From the NCBI GenBank assembly GCA_020073185.1, contig JAIQFT010000033.1, positions 1-41,128 of the forward strand: a DNA stretch of 41,128 bases, read 5' to 3'. Below are positions 23,199 to 31,852 of the stretch, piece after piece (position 1 is the first letter of the stretch; every line of letters begins with the position of its first letter). The notes under the pieces were generated by a model. That model worked only from the letters and a program-made list of their open reading frames with translations, was not told the DNA's origin and did not search any database. Made by a program: the position numbers and the translations under genes. This DNA is from Terriglobia bacterium (GTDB taxonomy: Bacteria; Acidobacteriota; Terriglobia; Terriglobales; Acidobacteriaceae).

Positions 23199-24227
23199 AT
23201 GGCGCGAACCAGTCGTCGCGTGGGTGTGGTTCTGTTCCAGCTTGGCGGCCCGGATTCCATCGAGGCCATTGAGCCGTTTCTCTACAACCTATTTTGCGAC
23301 CCCGACATCATCGACTTTCCCTTCGCCAGCCTTGGCCGCAAGGCGCTCGCCAAGCTAATCTCGACCACGCGCGCCCGCAAAGTCGCGCACCACTACAAGG
23401 CGATCGGCGGCGCGTCGCCCATTCGTCGCCACACCGAGCGCCAGGCGGGAGCGCTGGAAAGGCGGCTCCGCGCCGAAGGTCTTGACGCCCGCTGTTTTGT
23501 CGCCATGCGATATTGGCATCCCTTCACCGAGGAAGCCGTCGCCGCCCTCGACGCCTCGGCTTGCGACCATGTCGTGCTGCTCCCGCTTTACCCGCAGTAC
23601 TCCAAAACCACCACCGGCAGCAGCCTCAACGAATGGAACCGCAAATTCTCTGCAGCCGGACGCCAGGTCTCCTGCATCCATGACTTCTATCGCAACGGGC
23701 TTTACCTCGATGCCCTTGCCGATCGCGTAGACGAAGCTCTCTCTCGCTTCCCTGACCCCAACGATGTCGTGCTCGTGTTCAGCGCGCACAGCGTTCCGGT
23801 GGCGGTGGTCGAGCAAGGCGATCCCTACCAGCGGCAGATCGAGGAAACGGCCACGCTGCTCATGCGGCGCGGCGGGTGGCTCAATTGCCATCGGCTCTGT
23901 TATCAGAGCAAAGTCGGCGCCAGCAAGTGGCTGCAGCCATCCTTGCGCTCGACCATCCGCGAACTGGGCGCCGCCGGCATCAAGGACGTCTGCGTGGTGC
24001 CCATTTCTTTTGTCTCGGACCACGTCGAGACCCTGGGCGAGATTGATCATGAAGGCCGCGCGTTGGCCACGCAGGCCGGCATCACGCGCTTCGAGATGAC
24101 CGAGGGCCTCAACGTTTCCCTGGAATTCATCGGCGCGCTGGCCCAATTGGTCATCGCCTGCGTCGAGCCGGCAAGAAAGGAGCCCGCGTTCGCCTCCCAG
24201 GCCATGCGGGTGGTGGCCAAGGGGTGA
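23199..24227 (+). CDS. hemH: Ferrochelatase (HemH)
   Basis: A 342-residue enzyme inserting Fe2+ into protoporphyrin IX (or coproporphyrin III) to make haem. Seen: VGVVLFQLGGPDSIEAIEPF at the N-terminus, LPLYPQYSKTTTGSSLNE, the active-site histidine in VFSAHSVPVAVVEQGDPY, the YQSKVGASKWLQPS segment and PISFVSDHVETLGEIDHE, holding the second catalytic acid. The ATG at 23199 gives the natural start; a TTG at 23160 would add 13 residues without homology. It opens the respiratory cluster, six bases before the Rieske gene, linking haem supply to the cytochromes downstream. Confidence 0.93.
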   Translation: MARTSRRVGVVLFQLGGPDSIEAIEPFLYNLFCDPDIIDFPFASLGRKALAKLISTTRARKVAHHYKAIGGASPIRRHTERQAGALERRLRAEGLDARCFVAMRYWHPFTEEAVAALDASACDHVVLLPLYPQYSKTTTGSSLNEWNRKFSAAGRQVSCIHDFYRNGLYLDALADRVDEALSRFPDPNDVVLVFSAHSVPVAVVEQGDPYQRQIEETATLLMRRGGWLNCHRLCYQSKVGASKWLQPSLRSTIRELGAAGIKDVCVVPISFVSDHVETLGEIDHEGRALATQAGITRFEMTEGLNVSLEFIGALAQLVIACVEPARKEPAFASQAMRVVAKG

Positions 24228-24233
24228 AGAAGA

Positions 24234-25349
24234 ATGGTTGATGAGGGATCCAAGGCTGTGGCCGGCGGCGAGTTGGGCCGGCTTCCGGCCTGGCCGCGCA
24301 AACCGCTCAATAACTCCGTGATCGCGGCCGAACAGGCGTACCGCAAGCGTGCCGGCCTGCAGTTGATCAGCGACGAGGACATTGAAGCTCTTAAGGCGGG
24401 TCAGCCCATGTCGTGGGAAGGCGGTGAAGTCGCCGCACCAGCCGCCCCGACACCGTCCGTCCCAGCCGCCGCCGCACCCGCTCCACCGCCGGCTCCCGCT
24501 GCAGCTTCCGCCACTCCCAGCCCCGCCGCCGCTGAAATGATGAAGAGCGGCTTCAAGTGGAGCAAGTCCTCCCTCGCCGCCGAGCAGGCGCGCCGCAAAC
24601 GCAACAATCTTCCGCCGCTCACCGATGCCGACCTTGCCCTGCTGCTGGGCGAAGTTCCGCCCCCGGCTGCGCTCCCTGCCGCTGCTGCTGCGGCGCCCGC
24701 GTCCGCCAGGCCCGCGGCTGCCCCTGCCGCAAGGCCCGCTGCGGCCATGTCCGCCGTATCTCAGGTGGCGCGCACCGGTTCCGCGGTGAAGTACGTCGGC
24801 ACGCCTGCGGTTGGCACGTCGAAAGCCGCCGCCGCCGGTGGCGTCAGCAGCGCCGGAAGAATCGGCACCGAGATTGACGCCAAGCGCCGACGTCTGGTCT
24901 GGACCGGAGTGGTCGCATTTCTCGCAACATGGTTGTTGGCGTTCTTCCGCTTTTTCCTGCCACGCACGCTGTTTGAGCCGAGCACGGTTTTCAAAATCGG
25001 ATATCCATCCGACTTCGGTCTCGGCGTGGACACCAAGCTCCAGCAGCGATACCGCATCTGGGTGGACCGCATTCCCGGACGCCTGTTTGTGATTTACGCC
25101 AAGTGCACGCACCTGGGCTGCACACCCGACTGGAAGCCCAGCGAAAACAAATTCAAGTGCCCCTGCCACGGCAGCGGCTACGACAGCGAGGGAATCAACT
25201 TCGAAGGTCCGGCGCCGCGCCCTATGGACCGCGCCCACGTCGAGGTCGCTCCCGACGGCCAGGTCCTGGTGGACGTCGGGCGCCTGTATCAATGGCCCAA
25301 GGGCCAAGCTAGTCATTTTGACGATCCGGGAGCGTTCCTCTCGGTGTAG
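24234..25349 (+). CDS. Rieske iron-sulfur protein with long duplicated N-terminal extension
   Basis: A 371-residue membrane-anchored Rieske subunit of a quinol oxidising bc-type complex. The 2Fe-2S domain is C-terminal: AKCTHLGCTPDW (Cys291, His293, Cys296) and FKCPCHGSGYD (Cys309, Cys311, His312), so four ligands plus the disulfide pair are intact. One transmembrane helix (about 221-241, preceded by KRRR) anchors it. The 210-residue N-terminal region is unusual: two copies of a motif AAEQAxRKRxxLxxLxDxD (about 28-56 and 112-140) separated by Ala/Pro-rich linkers. By the positive-inside rule it should be cytoplasmic. It is six bases after hemH, in one operon. Confidence 0.93.
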   Translation: MVDEGSKAVAGGELGRLPAWPRKPLNNSVIAAEQAYRKRAGLQLISDEDIEALKAGQPMSWEGGEVAAPAAPTPSVPAAAAPAPPPAPAAASATPSPAAAEMMKSGFKWSKSSLAAEQARRKRNNLPPLTDADLALLLGEVPPPAALPAAAAAAPASARPAAAPAARPAAAMSAVSQVARTGSAVKYVGTPAVGTSKAAAAGGVSSAGRIGTEIDAKRRRLVWTGVVAFLATWLLAFFRFFLPRTLFEPSTVFKIGYPSDFGLGVDTKLQQRYRIWVDRIPGRLFVIYAKCTHLGCTPDWKPSENKFKCPCHGSGYDSEGINFEGPAPRPMDRAHVEVAPDGQVLVDVGRLYQWPKGQASHFDDPGAFLSV

Positions 25350-25436
25350 GAACTAGGTTTACGGTTTTCGGTTGCGTCTTTCGCGGCTACGCGCGGCATG
25401 ACCGACGACCGATCACCGATAACTCCAGAGGGTCTT

Positions 25437-26417
25437 ATGGCCGATGATCACGTAAAAGGTAACGGGGCTTCCGGCAATGGCGCTTCCGGTGACGGAGCCT
25501 CCGGCGCGCCCAAGAACGGGAAGAAAGGCATTGGCATCATCGTGAAGGAAGAGGTCGAAGCCTTCCGCACCGAGATGCCCGGCAAGGTCAAGGAGCAGAT
25601 CGAAAGCGTCAAGGACCCCACCAAGACGCAGGTCTACACCTCGATTTTTCGCCACAAGCACGACGAGACCCCGCGCAACCGCGCTCTCGGCGTGCTCTCT
25701 AACGTCTTCCTGCACCTGCACCCGGCCAAGATCAATCGCGACTCCGTGCGCTACCCCTACACCTGGGGCATGGGCGGAATCACCTTTTACCTGTTCATCG
25801 TCCTCACCTTCACCGGCGTGCTGCTGATGTTCTATTACCACCCGACCAAGGTGCAGGCCTTCCGCGACGTGCTGTACCTGGAGCACGACGTTCCCTTCGG
25901 CAAGATCCTGCGCAACATGCATCGCTGGGCGGCTCACCTAATGGTCATCGCCGTCGAGCTCCACATGTTCCGCGTCTTTCTCACCGGCTCCTACAAAAAG
26001 CCGCGCGAGTTCAACTGGAACGTCGGCGTGATCCTGCTCGTGCTCACGCTGCTGCTCTCCTTCACCGGCTACCTGCTGCCCGACGATCAGCTCGGATTCT
26101 GGGCCGTCACCGTGGGCACCAACATGGCGCGCGCCACGCCGCTGCTCGGAAACGAAGGACCTTTCGGCTCGCAACTCGGTATGACGCCCTACAACGACGT
26201 GCGTTTCGGCTTGTTAGGCGGCTCCATTGTGGACGCCAATGCCCTGCTGCGCGCCTACATCTGGCATTGCATCGCGATTCCGATCATCGCTTCGGTTTTC
26301 ATGATCGTGCACTTCTGGCGCGTGCGGAAGGATGGTGGCATCTCCGGTCCCGCTCCGGTCATGCTCGCCTCCGAAGCCGACAAGCCGCGCCGGGCGCAGT
26401 TGGCGGCAGGAGCTTAG
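25437..26417 (+). CDS. Cytochrome b, N-terminal half (b6 type)
   Basis: A 326-residue membrane subunit binding two b haems at the heart of the quinol:acceptor oxidoreductase. Haem ligands: His162 and His176 (NMHRWAAHLMVIAVELHMFR), His277 and His292 (WHCIAIPIIASVFMIVHFW). Spacings of 14 and 15 match cytochrome b6 rather than mitochondrial b (14 and 14). About four membrane helices are present. The N-terminus carries a tandem GNGASG-type repeat and a charged amphipathic helix. The ATG at 25437 has GAGGG four bases upstream; an earlier ATG at 25398 lies in the intergenic repeat-like sequence. Confidence 0.92.
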   Translation: MADDHVKGNGASGNGASGDGASGAPKNGKKGIGIIVKEEVEAFRTEMPGKVKEQIESVKDPTKTQVYTSIFRHKHDETPRNRALGVLSNVFLHLHPAKINRDSVRYPYTWGMGGITFYLFIVLTFTGVLLMFYYHPTKVQAFRDVLYLEHDVPFGKILRNMHRWAAHLMVIAVELHMFRVFLTGSYKKPREFNWNVGVILLVLTLLLSFTGYLLPDDQLGFWAVTVGTNMARATPLLGNEGPFGSQLGMTPYNDVRFGLLGGSIVDANALLRAYIWHCIAIPIIASVFMIVHFWRVRKDGGISGPAPVMLASEADKPRRAQLAAGA

Positions 26418-26424
26418 ACAAATT

Positions 26425-26496
26425 GTTTCAGTTTCAGTTTCTGTCTCAGCAAAGTGGAAAAGTCAGAAGCTGACAAACTGAAGCCGAAACTGAAAC
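26425..26496. repeat. Hairpin of tttcag words between the two cytochrome b genes
   Basis: The left arm 26425-26450 (gtttcagtttcagtttctg...) and the right arm 26469-26496 (...ccgaaactgaaac) are near-complementary, each reiterating GTTTCA. It starts right after the cytochrome b stop and ends 12 bases before the next start, inside the operon. Confidence 0.7.
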
Positions 26497-26508
26497 TTTG
26501 GAATTCTT

Positions 26509-27438
26509 ATGAACTGGCATCAGCTCTGGACCATCGCGACCACGCCTGACAACATCCCCATCACGGCCCTGCTGCCCCTGGTGCTGTTCTATTGTTGGCT
26601 GGCCTTCCGTCAGGCCAAAGGCAACGACCAACTCATCGCGCAACTGGAAGCCGATCCCGAGCTCGCGAAGACGCACCATCGCAAGACCTGGCCCTTCCGC
26701 CCCGGATGGCAGAAGGAAGTCCACGTCTGGCCTTTCCTGCTGCGTATGGAATTTCTGGCGGCGATCATCGTCACCGCCATCCTCATGGTCTGGTCCATCA
26801 CCATGAGCGCGCCGCTGGAGGAGCCGGCGAATCCCAACCTGACCATGAATCCTGCCAAAGCTCCGTGGTACTTCCTCGGCCTGCAGGAGATGCTGGTGTA
26901 CTTCGACCCGTGGATTGCCGGCGTGGTCATGCCCACGCTCATCATCGTCGGCCTGATGGTGATTCCCTACATTGATACGAATCCGCTGGGCAGCGGCTAC
27001 TACACCCTGAAGCAACGGAAGTTCTCCATTGCCACTTTCTGCTTCGGTTTTCTAGTCCTTTGGGTCTCAATGATCCTCATCGGCACCTTCATTCGCGGTC
27101 CCGGCTGGCAGTGGTTTTGGCCCGGCCAGACCTGGGACCACAACCGATTAATTTACGAGGTGAACCGCGACTTGCCTGACCTGTTCGGCATCACCTCGAA
27201 TCTGGGCAAGGGAATTTTTGGCGCCATCGTCGTGGGCGGTTATTTCGCGGTCGGCGGCTTTGTCATGACCGCCCTGTTCCGCCGAAAAATGCCCAAGGAC
27301 TGGCGCCGCATGAGCCTGCTGCAGTACCAGATCATGATGTTTCTCATGCTCACCATGGTCGCGCTGCCCATCAAGATGCTGCTGCGCCTGAGCTTGCACA
27401 TCAAGTACGTGTGGATAACGCCCTGGTTCAACGTGTGA
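26509..27438 (+). CDS. Cytochrome b C-terminal half (subunit IV-like)
   Basis: A 309-residue membrane protein equivalent to subunit IV of b6f complexes, here enlarged. The Qo-site segment normally read as PEWY is APWYFLGLQEMLVYFDPW (Ala118-Pro119-Trp120-Tyr121), so the Glu is missing. Further helices: WIAGVVMPTLIIVGLMVIPY, FSIATFCFGFLVLWVSMILI, a segment with FGAIVVGGYFAVGGFVM, and a C-terminal helix. It is a separate gene rather than a frameshifted half, because the junction contains a repeat and a new start. It forms the quinone-binding part with cytochrome b. Confidence 0.88.
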   Translation: MNWHQLWTIATTPDNIPITALLPLVLFYCWLAFRQAKGNDQLIAQLEADPELAKTHHRKTWPFRPGWQKEVHVWPFLLRMEFLAAIIVTAILMVWSITMSAPLEEPANPNLTMNPAKAPWYFLGLQEMLVYFDPWIAGVVMPTLIIVGLMVIPYIDTNPLGSGYYTLKQRKFSIATFCFGFLVLWVSMILIGTFIRGPGWQWFWPGQTWDHNRLIYEVNRDLPDLFGITSNLGKGIFGAIVVGGYFAVGGFVMTALFRRKMPKDWRRMSLLQYQIMMFLMLTMVALPIKMLLRLSLHIKYVWITPWFNV

Positions 27439-27440
27439 CG

Positions 27441-27513
27441 GTCGGTTGGTCGCTGGTCGCTGGTCGTTGGCGCTAACGCTGACGACACTCGCTAACGACC
27501 AACGGCCACGACG
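27441..27513. repeat. Hairpin of gtcgctg/gttggtcg words
   Basis: The left arm, about 27441-27475, repeats GGTCGCTGGTCGCTGGTCG. The right arm 27491-27513 (gctaacgaccaacggccac...) complements its end. It sits between subunit IV and the cytochrome c gene. The downstream ribosome site GGAGG (27519-27523) is just outside, so folding could influence translation. Confidence 0.65.
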
Positions 27514-27529
27514 CTTTTGGAGGAACGCG

Positions 27530-30500
27530 GTGTCCGAGCAATCCATTCCCGAGTCAGACCCGATCACCACCAAATCGTATGCCCTGCACTACACCGTCGC
27601 CATCGTGGTGCTGATCGGAACCCTGTTGTGGGCCATGTGGGACGAGGACTACGGCCAGCGCCCATGGAAGCGCTACCAGCGCGTCTTCCAGGAGCGCTAC
27701 ATCTCGTTCCTCAAGCAGGCGCGCTCGCAGTCCGCCGACGCCGAGAAAGACCTGCAGAACAACCCCGACTTCCGTGCCCTCAACGACGCCTACCAGTCTG
27801 CCTACAAATCCGCCGAGCCGAAAATCCAGGACATCAACAAGCAGCTCGCCGAGAAATCCGCCGATATCCTCGCCGTCCAAAGCGTCTTCACCGACAAGCG
27901 CGCTTACGTCAATGCCCTCACCTACGAGATCGAAACCGACGACAGCCCTAGCTCTAAGGCGTCCAAGCAAAAGGACCTCGACAAGTACAAGGCACAGCAA
28001 TTCGAGGTTCGCTATCCCGACGGCAGCAGCAAGAAATATAACTTTCAGCAACTTGAAGAAACGTATAACCAGCTCAAGGACGAAAAAGGCCGGCTCGGCG
28101 GTCAACTCGGCGACCTGCTCAAGCCCATCAACGAAGCCAAGCTCGCCCGCGACACCTGGATCAAGGAGCACTTGGTGTCGCTCCCGCCCGAAGCGCTCCG
28201 CGGGCTGCAGAACAAGATCGCCAATTGGGACCCGGAAATTGTTCAGATCAACGTCGCGGAAGCCAACATCGTGGACCGCTGCGAGTCCTGCCACATGGGC
28301 ACGCGTGAACCCGTTCGCCTCACCGCCGCGCTGATGACTCCCAAGGGCCGCAAGTCTCCTGACGATTACGCCCTCGCCTTTACCAGCCATCCCGAAACTG
28401 ACTTGCTCACTATCCACGATCCCGACAAGTTCGGCTGCTCGCCCTGTCATCAGGGCAACGGTCGCGCCACCACCAGCGTGGAAAAGGCGCACGGCCGCTA
28501 CGAGCACTGGTTGTGGCCGCTGTTCCGCAAGGCCAACATGGAAGCTGGTTGCCAAACCTGCCATCAGGGGGACATGTTCATCCAGGCCGGTTCGGTCGGC
28601 CAGGTGATCAGCGAGGGCAAGTTCCTCTTCCGCCAGCGCGGGTGCAACGGATGCCATCGCTACGAGGGCTACGATCGCGAGCCCGAAGAACTCACCAACA
28701 TCGGCCAGCAGATCAAGCAAATGGAGCAGCAGCAGCGAGACAACCTGCACCAGGCCTCCATCGCCATGCAGCAGGCTGATCAGGCTGAAACAAACCAGGA
28801 AGCCATTCAACTCAACCAGCGCGCCGAGGCGCTGCGCGTCGAGAACAGCAAAATCGCAGGCCGCATCGAGCAACTCGATCTCCGCTCCAATTCCCTGCTG
28901 CGCGACGAGAAGAAGATCGGCCCCGACCTCAAGGAAGTCCGCGAAAAACTAAATCGCAACTGGATCCCCGTTTGGCTGCACAAGCCCACCGACTTCCGCC
29001 TCAACACCAAGATGCCGAACTTCCGCCTCAACGACAATCAGATCAGGGCGATCGCGGCATACCTCTGGCAGACCGCGCTTACCGATCCTCTGCCCAGGGC
29101 CCAGCCCGGCAACGCTGCCCGCGGCAAGGAGCTTTTTGAAACCCGCGGCTGCCTAGCCTGCCACTCCATCGGCGAGGGCAGCGACCAGATCGGCGGCGAC
29201 TTCGCTGCCAACCTCTCGCGCCTGGGCGAAAAAGCGAATTACGATTACATCGTCCGCTGGATCAAGAACCCGCGCGTCCGCACGCGACCCTACTGCGCCT
29301 ACGAAAAAAAGGACATCGGCCCCGAGGACTACGGCAAGCACGGCCTGCCCTACGTCTTCGATTTCGACCATAGCAAGTGTCCCAACGACGGCCACGAGCT
29401 CCAAGTCGAGCAGATGACCGTCATGCCCAGCCTGCGCCTTGCCGATGACGAGGTCGCCGACATCGCCACCTACCTGCTCGCGCAGAAAAAGCAGGAGCCC
29501 TCTTCCTATCCCGAGGCGCCCTACATGGATGATCCCAGGCTCAAGGCCGAGGGCAAGAAGTGGATCCAGCAATTCGGTTGTGCTGGTTGCCACGAAATCG
29601 CCGGACTTGAAGAGGAAGGTCGCATCGGCACCGAGCTCACCACGGAAGGCAGCAAGCCCATCGAGCGCCTCGATTTCGCGCTGCTCACCAAGGTCGCCGA
29701 GGACAGTGGCAAGGAGCCGATCCAGGATCCCGCCCTCCGCGCGCGCCTACCCGAAGGTCCGGCCCACGCCCCCTGGTACAACCACAAGGGCTTCTTCGAG
29801 CACAAGCTCGCCATGCCCAACGTCTACGACCAGGGCATGATCAAGAGCGACACTGAAAAACTTCGTATGCCGGATCCGCACCTCACCAAGGAACAGATCC
29901 GCGCTCTCGCCACGTTCCTTCTTGGCAGCCAGGAGACTTCCCTTCCCGCGAGCTATCAGTACCGTCCCGAGGATGCCCGTCGCGACATCCAGGAAGGCTG
30001 GTGGATCGTGCGCAAGTACAACTGCGTCGGCTGCCACCAGTTCACCCCCGGCCAGAAGACCGCCATCGAAACCGTGCCTCGCTATCAGGACGCCAAGGAG
30101 CAATTGCCGCCCAAGCTGCTCACCGAAGGCGCGCGCGTGGATCCCGAATGGCTGCTCCGCTTTCTGGCCAATCCCTCAATGGCCCCGAACCCGAACGATC
30201 AGCACCGCAACGGCGTACGTCCTTATCTCGCCGTGCGCATGCCGACGTTTTTCTTTTCCGAAAACGAGCTGCGCAAGCTGGTACGCTTCTTCCAGGCGCT
30301 CTCCCAGCAGCCGATGCCTTACATCCCGCAGAAGCAGCAGCTCCTGACCGCCGCCGAAACCGACATGGCGCGCGCCCTGTTTACCAGCCAAGCCGCGCCC
30401 TGCCTCAAGTGCCACGCCACCGGCGATCCCGCCCATGACAAAACCGCCACCGCGCCCAACTTCCTGCTCGCCAAGGAGCGCCTCAAGCCCGGGTGGACCG

Positions 30501-30820
30501 AGCGCTGGCTCATGGACCCAGCTAACATCAGCCCCGGTACCGCCATGCCTTCCGGCCTGTTCAAGAAGGAAAACGGGCGCATTGTTTTCGCGGGGCCGAC
30601 TCCGCCCTCGTTGCAAAACTATCCCGCCGATCAAACCAAGCTGCTGGTTCGCTACATCTTTCAATTGACGCCGGAGGAGCAGCGCCGCCTCTCGGCCCAG
30701 TTGCCGCGCGGCGCTGTGCCGGGCAACAAGTCATCCAGCAGCTCCAGATCCGGTTCCAACTCGGGCTTGGCCCAGAACAGGCGATCCCCGGGCACAGCCG
30801 GGGCAGGTGGCTCGCGCTAA
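27530..30820 (+). CDS. Membrane-anchored octahaem cytochrome c of the bc-type complex
   Basis: A 1,096-residue protein beginning at GTG 27530 with GGAGG six bases upstream. An N-terminal anchor (about residues 21-38, YTVAIVVLIGTLLWAMW) is followed by a long charged, coiled-coil-prone region (about 50-240) and then eight CXXCH haem sites at 251, 303, 341, 372, 541, 684, 832 and 958. A second coiled-coil block (about 385-460) lies between haems 4 and 5. From haem 5 on, the protein is a string of mono-haem cytochrome c domains with downstream Met candidates. Its position suggests it takes electrons from the Rieske protein in place of cytochrome c1. The tail is Ser/Gly-rich. Confidence 0.9.
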   Translation: MSEQSIPESDPITTKSYALHYTVAIVVLIGTLLWAMWDEDYGQRPWKRYQRVFQERYISFLKQARSQSADAEKDLQNNPDFRALNDAYQSAYKSAEPKIQDINKQLAEKSADILAVQSVFTDKRAYVNALTYEIETDDSPSSKASKQKDLDKYKAQQFEVRYPDGSSKKYNFQQLEETYNQLKDEKGRLGGQLGDLLKPINEAKLARDTWIKEHLVSLPPEALRGLQNKIANWDPEIVQINVAEANIVDRCESCHMGTREPVRLTAALMTPKGRKSPDDYALAFTSHPETDLLTIHDPDKFGCSPCHQGNGRATTSVEKAHGRYEHWLWPLFRKANMEAGCQTCHQGDMFIQAGSVGQVISEGKFLFRQRGCNGCHRYEGYDREPEELTNIGQQIKQMEQQQRDNLHQASIAMQQADQAETNQEAIQLNQRAEALRVENSKIAGRIEQLDLRSNSLLRDEKKIGPDLKEVREKLNRNWIPVWLHKPTDFRLNTKMPNFRLNDNQIRAIAAYLWQTALTDPLPRAQPGNAARGKELFETRGCLACHSIGEGSDQIGGDFAANLSRLGEKANYDYIVRWIKNPRVRTRPYCAYEKKDIGPEDYGKHGLPYVFDFDHSKCPNDGHELQVEQMTVMPSLRLADDEVADIATYLLAQKKQEPSSYPEAPYMDDPRLKAEGKKWIQQFGCAGCHEIAGLEEEGRIGTELTTEGSKPIERLDFALLTKVAEDSGKEPIQDPALRARLPEGPAHAPWYNHKGFFEHKLAMPNVYDQGMIKSDTEKLRMPDPHLTKEQIRALATFLLGSQETSLPASYQYRPEDARRDIQEGWWIVRKYNCVGCHQFTPGQKTAIETVPRYQDAKEQLPPKLLTEGARVDPEWLLRFLANPSMAPNPNDQHRNGVRPYLAVRMPTFFFSENELRKLVRFFQALSQQPMPYIPQKQQLLTAAETDMARALFTSQAAPCLKCHATGDPAHDKTATAPNFLLAKERLKPGWTERWLMDPANISPGTAMPSGLFKKENGRIVFAGPTPPSLQNYPADQTKLLVRYIFQLTPEEQRRLSAQLPRGAVPGNKSSSSSRSGSNSGLAQNRRSPGTAGAGGSR

Positions 30821-30872
30821 AATAGCTGGATTTGTCAGGCCCTCAATAACTGAACGGAGAGGCAGTCACATT

Positions 30873-31652
30873 ATGAAAATTAGATCGACAGTCGTACTGC
30901 TCGCGCTGACCATCCTCGGCGTGCTGCTGTTGTCCGCCTGCAGCAAGAAGGAGGAGCCGGCCGCCGCCAAGCCGGAGGCAAAGGCGGCCGCTGCTGCCCC
31001 CGCCACACCCATCGACCAGGCCACTGCGGGCAGCATCAGCGGCACGGTCAAATACGCAGGCGCCGCGCCTAAGCCTGCCAAAATCGACATGAGCCAAGAT
31101 CCCGCCTGCAAAGGCGCGAATACGGTCGAGACCCTGGTCGTGAACAACGGCAATCTCGAGAACGCTTTCGTCTACGTCAAGGACGGGCTTGGCAGCCGCA
31201 CCTTCGACGTTCCCAAGCAGGCCGTCACGCTGGATCAGATGGGCTGCCGCTATCACCCGCACGTCCTCGGCATCATGACCGGGCAAACCTTGAGCGTAAT
31301 CAACAGCGACCCCACCACCCACAACATCCACCCCACGCCGAAAGACAACCGCGAGTGGAACGAGTCGCAGCCGCCTAAGGCCGCTCCCATCGAGAAAACC
31401 TTCGCCCGCGAAGAAATTATGCTCCCGGTCAAGTGCAATCAGCATCCATGGATGAAGATGTACATTAACGTCGTCAAGAGCCCGTTCTTCGCGGTCACCG
31501 ACAAGGATGGCAAGTACTCGCTCAAGGGGCTCCCGCCGGGCAAGTACACCATCGCCGTCGTGCAGGAGAAACTCGGCGAACAGACTCAGGAGGTGACGGT
31601 CGGCCCCAAGGAAGCTAAGACCGCCGACTTCACCATGAAGGCTTCACAGTAG
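30873..31652 (+). CDS. Cupredoxin-like lipoprotein with C-terminal carboxypeptidase-regulatory-like strand region
   Basis: A 259-residue exported lipoprotein: signal peptide with lipobox LLSAC (Cys23), then an Ala/Lys/Pro-rich tether. The core has TTHNIHPTP (His150 or His153) and PVKCNQHPWMKMY (Cys188, His191, Met194), the ligand set of a type 1 copper site. The C-terminal part, DKDGKYSLKGLPPGKYTIAVV, is like a CarboxypepD_reg sandwich. It may shuttle electrons between the octahaem cytochrome and an oxidase. The ATG at 30873 is preceded by GGAGAGG at about ten bases; an in-frame upstream extension overlaps the cytochrome gene and is not used. Confidence 0.82.
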   Translation: MKIRSTVVLLALTILGVLLLSACSKKEEPAAAKPEAKAAAAAPATPIDQATAGSISGTVKYAGAAPKPAKIDMSQDPACKGANTVETLVVNNGNLENAFVYVKDGLGSRTFDVPKQAVTLDQMGCRYHPHVLGIMTGQTLSVINSDPTTHNIHPTPKDNREWNESQPPKAAPIEKTFAREEIMLPVKCNQHPWMKMYINVVKSPFFAVTDKDGKYSLKGLPPGKYTIAVVQEKLGEQTQEVTVGPKEAKTADFTMKASQ

Positions 31653-31745
31653 CCCTGAAGCTGTTGTCTTGCACACGCGCCCTCGCATACGCAGCAGCAG
31701 CGTGAAGCCGGCAGATCGAGTCAGAGCGCGCTGTACGCGACAGAA

Positions 31746-31775
31746 CCTAACCCACGGCGTAAGCCGTGGGTTAGG
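31746..31775. repeat. Perfect hairpin cctaacccacggc / gccgtgggttagg
   Basis: Thirteen-base arms (31746-31758 and 31763-31775) pair perfectly around a GTAA loop. No T-tract follows. Hairpins around 'cccacggc...gccgtggg' recur as dispersed elements in many bacterial genomes, so this is probably a REP-like unit in the spacer before ctaA. Confidence 0.75.
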
Positions 31776-31852
31776 AGGATCGACGAAACGCGTGCTGTAC
31801 GTGGAAGGATTTTGAACGTGCCACTGGCCACTAACCACGGGCCTCTGCTGTT

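Noticed and set aside
23355-25316. Minus-strand open frame of about 650 codons across hemH and the Rieske gene
   Set aside because: It spans two well-supported genes on the other strand and is mostly low-complexity Gly/Arg sequence.
26417-26509. Cytochrome b halves as one gene broken by a frameshift
   Set aside because: The halves are about 90 bases apart with a hairpin between, each with its own start, and the split matches the natural b6/subunit IV division.
27554-28873. Minus-strand open frame of about 440 codons opposite the octahaem cytochrome
   Set aside because: Hydrophobic Val/Leu-rich sequence results from reading the GC-rich cytochrome gene backwards; the plus strand carries eight CXXCH motifs.
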